NCBI GenBank assembly: GCA_003161195.1 | Contig: PMOV01000164.1 | Coordinates: forward strand, 1-17,939 | DNA: 17,939 nt | Source: Acidobacteriota bacterium | GTDB taxonomy: Bacteria > Acidobacteriota > Terriglobia > Acidiferrales > UBA7541 | Direction: 5' to 3' | In this document: positions 14,700 through 17,939 of the stretch, piece by piece | How the letters are laid out: each line of letters begins with the position of its first letter | Numbering within the stretch: the stretch's first letter is position 1 | The notes under the pieces: generated by a model | Database searches by the model: none | Seen by the model: only the letters and a program-made list of their open reading frames with translations | Told to the model about the DNA's origin: nothing | Translations under genes and position numbers: made by a program

Positions 14700-15896
14700 G
14701 TGCCTGTAGGAACGGCTTTTCATGAACGGACGCTGGCGCTTTGCGAGAGTTTGAATTATCGCGAATGGTCGGGGTACTACACCGTGGGCGTGTACGAGAT
14801 GCACCACGAGCATGAGTACAACGCCATTCGCAATTCGGCGGCGCTGATCGATATTTCTCCGCTCTTCAAATACCGCATTACCGGCAGGGACGCGACGCGC
14901 TTTGTGAATCGCGTGATTACGCGCGACATTCAAAAGGTGGCGCAGGATCAGGTGATTTATTGCTGCTGGTGCGATCCGCAGGGACACGTGATCGACGATG
15001 GGACGATCACGCGACTGGGGGAGAACGAGTATCGCTGGACGGCGGCGGATCCGAGTTTGCGCTGGTTTCAGCAAAACTCCTTGGGACTGGACGTGCAAAT
15101 TGCGGATATTTCCGAGCAGATGGCCGCGCTGGCGGTGCAGGGGCCGACGTCGGGGCGCTTGCTGCAGGCCGTGAGCACCGCGCCGATCGCCGGGCTGAAA
15201 TATTTTCGCGTGACGCGGGGGAAGATTGGCGGCGTGGCGGTGGATATTTCGCGCACCGGGTATACGGGAGACCTGGGTTACGAGATTTGGATGCCGTGGA
15301 AGGATGCGGTGAAGGTGTGGGACGCGATTGTGACCAAGGGGAAGGCGTTTGAGGTGCATCCGGCGGGGATGATTGCGCTGGATATGGCGCGCATTGAAGC
15401 GGGATTGATTTTGATTGAAGTGGATTATATTTCGAGCAAGCGGGCGATGATCGAGCAGCAGAAATATGCGCCGAGCGAAATTGGGCTCGGGAAATTGGTG
15501 GATTTGAAGAAAGAGAATTTTGTGGGGCGCGAGGCGCTGGCCGCGGAAGCGAAAAAAGGCGCGGCGCGGTCGCTCGTGGGACTCGAGATCAATTGGAACG
15601 AAGTGGAAGCGCTGTATGAGAAGGCGGGCCTCGCGCCGCAGGTGCCCAGCATGGCGAGCCGCGTAGCGGTGCCGGTCTATCGCAACGGGAAGCACGTCGG
15701 TAAGGCCACGAGCACGACGTGGTCGCCCACGCTAAAGAAGATGATCGCGCTGGCGTGCGTTTCGCGGGAGTGTGCGGCGCTCGGGAGCACGTTGCAGGTG
15801 GAGATGACTGTCGAGGCGGTGCGGCATACGGTTTCGGCGAAGGTGGTGGCTACGCCGTTTTTTAATCCAGCGCGCAAGACTGCGCTGCTGGCTTAG
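14700..15896 (+). CDS. GcvT-like aminomethyltransferase family protein
   Basis: Folate-binding aminomethyltransferase (GcvT/YgfZ fold) of 398 residues, likely acting on an N- or S-methylated substrate with tetrahydrofolate as acceptor. I chose GTG 14700 because GGGGAG lies 5 nt upstream and the family N-terminus (VGTAFHERTLALCESLNYREWSGYY in part) begins there; the frame stays open to ATG 14451. Motifs in order: YNAIRNSAALIDISPLFKYRI (40-60), CDPQGHVIDDGTITRL (91-106) with the Asp pair, ALAVQGPTSG (144-152), SRTGYTGDLGYEIW (184-197), PAGMIALDMARIEAGLILIEVDY (221-243), then the C-terminal barrel. The DISPL-KY variant, not DVSHM, places it with the broad aminomethyltransferase-like group and not classical glycine-cleavage T protein. 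No gcvH or gcvP is nearby. Confidence 0.88.
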   Translation: MPVGTAFHERTLALCESLNYREWSGYYTVGVYEMHHEHEYNAIRNSAALIDISPLFKYRITGRDATRFVNRVITRDIQKVAQDQVIYCCWCDPQGHVIDDGTITRLGENEYRWTAADPSLRWFQQNSLGLDVQIADISEQMAALAVQGPTSGRLLQAVSTAPIAGLKYFRVTRGKIGGVAVDISRTGYTGDLGYEIWMPWKDAVKVWDAIVTKGKAFEVHPAGMIALDMARIEAGLILIEVDYISSKRAMIEQQKYAPSEIGLGKLVDLKKENFVGREALAAEAKKGAARSLVGLEINWNEVEALYEKAGLAPQVPSMASRVAVPVYRNGKHVGKATSTTWSPTLKKMIALACVSRECAALGSTLQVEMTVEAVRHTVSAKVVATPFFNPARKTALLA

Positions 15897-15915
15897 GCTT
15901 ATCCCTCGAGGCCTG

Positions 15916-15954
15916 TCATTCCGAAGGCCGGGTTTGCCGAGGAATCTGTTTTTT
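15916..15954 (+). terminator. Inverted repeat with T-run after the GcvT-like gene
   Basis: ATTCC (15918-15922) and GGAAT (15941-15945) pair around an inner GGC/GCC, followed after CTG-type bases by six T (15949-15954). It could terminate the GcvT-like transcript. The phrase TGTCATTCCGA...GAGGAATCTG also resembles a dispersed intergenic repeat I recall from Acidobacteriota genomes; that is from memory. Confidence 0.4.
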
Positions 15955-16004
15955 CTTCGCCTATACCCCCGTTGAGTAATTTTTCAGCAACCTGTTAGAG
16001 TTTT

Positions 16005-17036
16005 GTGGTGGCGAAACTTCCCCTTGCGGTTATTCCTGCATTTGAACCTTTTCCTTTCTTTAGAAGCGGGCATGCGATGACCATTGCGGCGGTGTATTGG
16101 CCGCGGCGATTTGCGTTGCCGGCGGCGGAGGAGCGGCTGTTTCGCGTGGATGCGTGGTCGCAGATTTTGGGCAAATGTCACTGGCAGGCGAGCGCGCGCG
16201 GGGATGCGCCGTGCATCGTGATTGTGCATGGGCTGGAGGGCTCGGCGGAATCGGGTTATGCGCGGGGCATTGCGGAGAAAGCGTTTGCGCGGGGTTATCA
16301 CGTGGTGCGGCTGAACCAGCGGAATTGCGGCGGGACGGAGCAGCTCACGCCGACGCTGTATAACTCCGGCATGAGTGGGGATTATCGCGCGGTGCTGGAG
16401 GAGTTGGTTGGCGTGGATGCTGTGCGCGAGGTGTTTTTTGTTGGATATTCCATGGGCGGGAACTTGGTGCTGAAGATGGCGGGGGAGTTTGGCGCGGCGC
16501 CGCCGGCGGAGTTGCGCGGCGTTTGCGGAGTTTGTCCGGCGCTGGATTTGGCGGCGTGCGCGGATGCGCTGGAGCGGCGGGATAATTATCTGTATGAGCG
16601 GCATTTTGTGGGCGGGTTGTTGGCGCGGTATGACCGGAAGAGGAAATTCTTTCCGGATCGGTATGCGCCAGTGACGCGGAAGATTAGCACGGTGCGGGAA
16701 TTTGACGATGCGATTACGGCGCCGGCGGCGGGATATCGCGATGCTGAGGATTATTACGAGCGTGCCAGCGCGAAGAACGTGATGGGAGAGATTCGCGTGC
16801 CGACGCTGGTGATTACCGCTGAGGATGATCCGTTTGTGCCGTATGTGTCGTTTCTGGCGGCGGGCATTAACAAGTTGGAGTGGGTGCGATTTGAGGCGCC
16901 GTTACATGGCGGCCATTGCGCGTTTATCTCGCGGCATGGCGGAATGGAGAGATTTTGGGCGGAGACGCGGGTGGTGGAATTTTGTGAGGGAGTGCGGGCG
17001 GGTGATGTAGCGGCCGCCTTCTGCCTGCCCCGGTGA
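16005..17036 (+). CDS. YheT-type alpha/beta hydrolase
   Basis: Hydrolase of 343 residues in the YheT/EMB8-like group, presumed esterase or lipase, cytoplasmic. Opening motif PFFRSGHAMTIAAVYWPR (17-34) is typical, followed by CIVIVHGLEGS (70-80, oxyanion HG), RLNQRNCGGTE (102-112), nucleophile Ser149 in GYSMGGN, Asp275 in AEDDPFVP and His304 in HGGHCAF, so the triad is complete. GTG 16005 is the likely start (AGAG just upstream, weak); ATG 16076 would lose the opening motif. Codons favour G endings. Oddly, the last residues (VAAAFCLPR) and stop TGA lie within a GTAG-headed hairpin at 17007, so the C-terminal tail is supplied by repeat DNA. Substrate unknown. Confidence 0.9.
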   Translation: MVAKLPLAVIPAFEPFPFFRSGHAMTIAAVYWPRRFALPAAEERLFRVDAWSQILGKCHWQASARGDAPCIVIVHGLEGSAESGYARGIAEKAFARGYHVVRLNQRNCGGTEQLTPTLYNSGMSGDYRAVLEELVGVDAVREVFFVGYSMGGNLVLKMAGEFGAAPPAELRGVCGVCPALDLAACADALERRDNYLYERHFVGGLLARYDRKRKFFPDRYAPVTRKISTVREFDDAITAPAAGYRDAEDYYERASAKNVMGEIRVPTLVITAEDDPFVPYVSFLAAGINKLEWVRFEAPLHGGHCAFISRHGGMERFWAETRVVEFCEGVRAGDVAAAFCLPR

Positions 17037-17053
17037 AACGGGGAGGCGGTCGC
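17007..17053 (+). repeat. GTAG-headed hairpin overlapping the hydrolase 3' end
   Basis: GTAG (17007-17010) heads a two-part stem: GCGGCCGCC (17010-17018) with GGCGGTCGC (17045-17053), nine pairs with one G-U, and CCCCG (17028-17032) with CGGGG (17039-17043) around GTGAAA. The hydrolase stop TGA (17034-17036) is in the loop. Shares TGATGTAGCGGC with the element near 7778. Confidence 0.6.
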
Positions 17054-17058
17054 CTTTC

Positions 17059-17083
17059 GTAGCACAGGCACTCCTGCCTGTGC
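17059..17083 (+). repeat. GTAG-headed perfect palindrome (REP-like)
   Basis: GTAG (17059-17062) heads a perfect 9-bp stem, GCACAGGCA (17062-17070) and TGCCTGTGC (17075-17083), with loop CTCC. It follows the previous element after 5 bp. A reverse-oriented CTAC at 17135-17138 contains the cupin stop codon, so the three heads bracket the whole gap between the converging genes. Confidence 0.65.
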
Positions 17084-17134
17084 GCGGTCTTCGCAACACC
17101 CCAAAACTCCACACGCCAGCCCCCCACATTGCAG

Positions 17135-17608
17135 CTACGAGTGGAAGGGGTCGGGTTGCGGGGTGGTGGGATTTGGTTCGGGGCTGGGGATGTCGAGGTT
17201 GACGACTACGGGCTCCTGGCCGCTGCGGACGATAACCGCTTCGACCGGTTCGTCTTTTTTGGCGTTTAGTTCTTGGTGCGGGACGTACGGCGGGACGTAG
17301 ACGAAATCGCCCGGGCCGGCTTCGTCGACGAATTCCAGGCGCGCGCCCCAGCGGAAACGGGCGCGTCCGCGCACGATGTAGATTACGGTTTCAACTTCGC
17401 CGTGATGATGCGGACCAGTTTTGGCGTCGGGATGAACGACCACCGTGCCAGCCCAGAGTCTTTGCGCCCCGACGCGGGCGTGAGAGATGGCTTCGGCGCG
17501 GGTCATGCCGGGGGTTTGCGGCGTGTTGGTGTCGAGATGGTTGGCGCGCACGATGCGCAGGCCGTGCTGTTGCCAGTCGGGTTCGTTGGTTGGTTGCTCG
17601 GTTGGCAT
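17135..17608 (-). CDS. Small cupin-domain protein
   Basis: A 157-residue single cupin barrel. Motif 1 is GPHHHGEVETVIYIVRGRARF, giving metal ligands His67, His69 and Glu73 with Gly81; motif 2 is PGDFVYVPPYVPHQELN with His111. Such proteins bind a divalent metal and act as small enzymes or sensors; the role here is unknown. The Pro-rich tail (PSPEPNPTTPQPDPFHS) is probably disordered. The start (ATG 17608) lies 18 nt after the M24 peptidase stop, so the two are likely cotranscribed; no clear Shine-Dalgarno precedes it, fitting translational coupling. The stop TAG (17135-17137) sits in CGTAGC, the head of a possible repeat. Confidence 0.9.
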   Translation of the reverse strand: MPTEQPTNEPDWQQHGLRIVRANHLDTNTPQTPGMTRAEAISHARVGAQRLWAGTVVVHPDAKTGPHHHGEVETVIYIVRGRARFRWGARLEFVDEAGPGDFVYVPPYVPHQELNAKKDEPVEAVIVRSGQEPVVVNLDIPSPEPNPTTPQPDPFHS

Positions 17609-17626
17609 GGCGTGGCGATTCTGTTT

Positions 17627-17939
17627 CTACGCTAAGTCCAGCGGTTTTTCCAGGGACGCTTGGAAGCCTTTGGTTAGGAGTTGGGCGGGGCCATCTTGCC
17701 TGATGACCATATCGTCTTCGCAGCGCAGGCCGAATTCGCCGGGGATGTAGATGCCGGGTTCGTTCGAAAAGGTCATATTGGGTTCGAGCGTGGTGGTGCT
17801 GGCGCGAACTAAATAAGGATGCTCGTGGCCATCGAGGCCGATGCCGTGGCCCAGGCGATGGGTGAAAAATTTGTAGTCGGGGCCGTAGCCGGCGGCGGTG
17901 ACGACGGCGCGGGCGCCATCGTCTACGGTACCGGAAAGT
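17627..17939 (-). CDS. M24 family metallopeptidase, C-terminal part (Xaa-Pro aminopeptidase-like)
   Basis: The last 103 codons and stop of a gene that starts beyond the window. The pita-bread fold of M24 peptidases is evident: THRLGHGIGLDGHEHPY holds the metal-ligand His, FSNEPGIYIPGEFGLRCEDDMVI holds the two ligand Glu residues (in NEPG and CEDD). The remaining ligands (two Asp) must lie upstream. This block is typical of Xaa-Pro aminopeptidases and prolidases, which release residues before proline; creatinase-type relatives cannot be excluded. The gene is read leftward with the cupin next. The C-terminus (LLTKGFQASLEKPLDLA) is normal, so it is incomplete only because of the window edge. Confidence 0.92.
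   Translation of the reverse strand, partial: LSGTVDDGARAVVTAAGYGPDYKFFTHRLGHGIGLDGHEHPYLVRASTTTLEPNMTFSNEPGIYIPGEFGLRCEDDMVIRQDGPAQLLTKGFQASLEKPLDLA

Noticed and set aside
14664..15695. Open 343-codon minus-strand frame opposite the GcvT-like gene
   Set aside because: Arg/His/Pro-rich, no motif; the plus strand carries ordered GcvT-family motifs.
14700..15896. Classical glycine-cleavage T protein (gcvT)
   Set aside because: Motif variants (DISPL-KY, TGDLGYE) fit the broader aminomethyltransferase-like group, and gcvH and gcvP are absent.
1..17939. CRISPR array, insertion sequence or prophage
   Set aside because: No regularly spaced repeats with unique spacers, no transposase or integrase motif and no phage structural genes were seen on either strand.

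Overview
The window looks like about 18 kb of chromosome from a GC-rich, Gram-negative bacterium, most likely an Acidobacteriota member. This is inference from gene content: a transmembrane winged-helix/TolB-like/TPR regulator, many exported peptidases and amidohydrolases with signal peptides or lipoboxes, a YheT-like hydrolase, an aminomethyltransferase-like GcvT protein, and short GTAG-headed palindromes between genes. There is no phage, plasmid, CRISPR or secondary-metabolite signature. Most of it is ordinary housekeeping or accessory chromosome.

Layout. 1-2454 (minus): a MASE1-PAS hybrid histidine kinase, cut by the window edge inside its receiver domain. 2455-2892: no gene; then tRNA-Arg(UCU) at 2893-2969. 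2979-4943 (minus): a CadC-like membrane regulator with TPRs, ending 9 bp from the tRNA. 5253-5621: a small lipoprotein. 5834-7087: an acyltransferase-3 membrane enzyme. 7192-7776: a DUF4126 membrane protein. 7849-9924 (minus): a secreted S9 prolyl-oligopeptidase-type peptidase. 10121-11329 (plus): a secreted P1/S58 (DmpA-type) aminopeptidase, divergent from the S9 gene. 11456-12958: an amidohydrolase lipoprotein. 13260-13784: an exported protein with a PAEK-repeat region. 14094-14357: a GlsB/YeaQ/YmgE-family membrane protein. 14700-15896: a GcvT-like aminomethyltransferase. 16005-17036: a YheT-type alpha/beta hydrolase. 17135-17608 and 17627-17939 (minus): a cupin and the C-terminus of an M24 (Xaa-Pro-type) peptidase, probably one transcript.

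How the genes fit together. S9 peptidase, S58 aminopeptidase, amidohydrolase and M24 peptidase together suggest capacity for peptide and imino-acid scavenging, with the first three exported, but they are not one operon. Most genes appear to have their own signals: an extended -10 before the S58 gene, a promoter before the GcvT-like gene, and hairpin/T-run terminators after the PAEK-repeat gene and the GlsB-family gene.

Most notable structure. (1) A family of GTAG-headed hairpins sits at gene ends; one of them encodes the last residues and stop codon of the YheT-type hydrolase. (2) The plus strand changes from C-rich to G-rich near 10.45-10.5 kb, inside the S58 gene, regardless of gene direction. 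(3) Two five-codon reading frames are chained by ATGA overlaps into the amidohydrolase start. (4) A long interrupted inverted repeat lies between the CadC-like gene and the lipoprotein gene. I found no clearly new defence or biosynthetic system.
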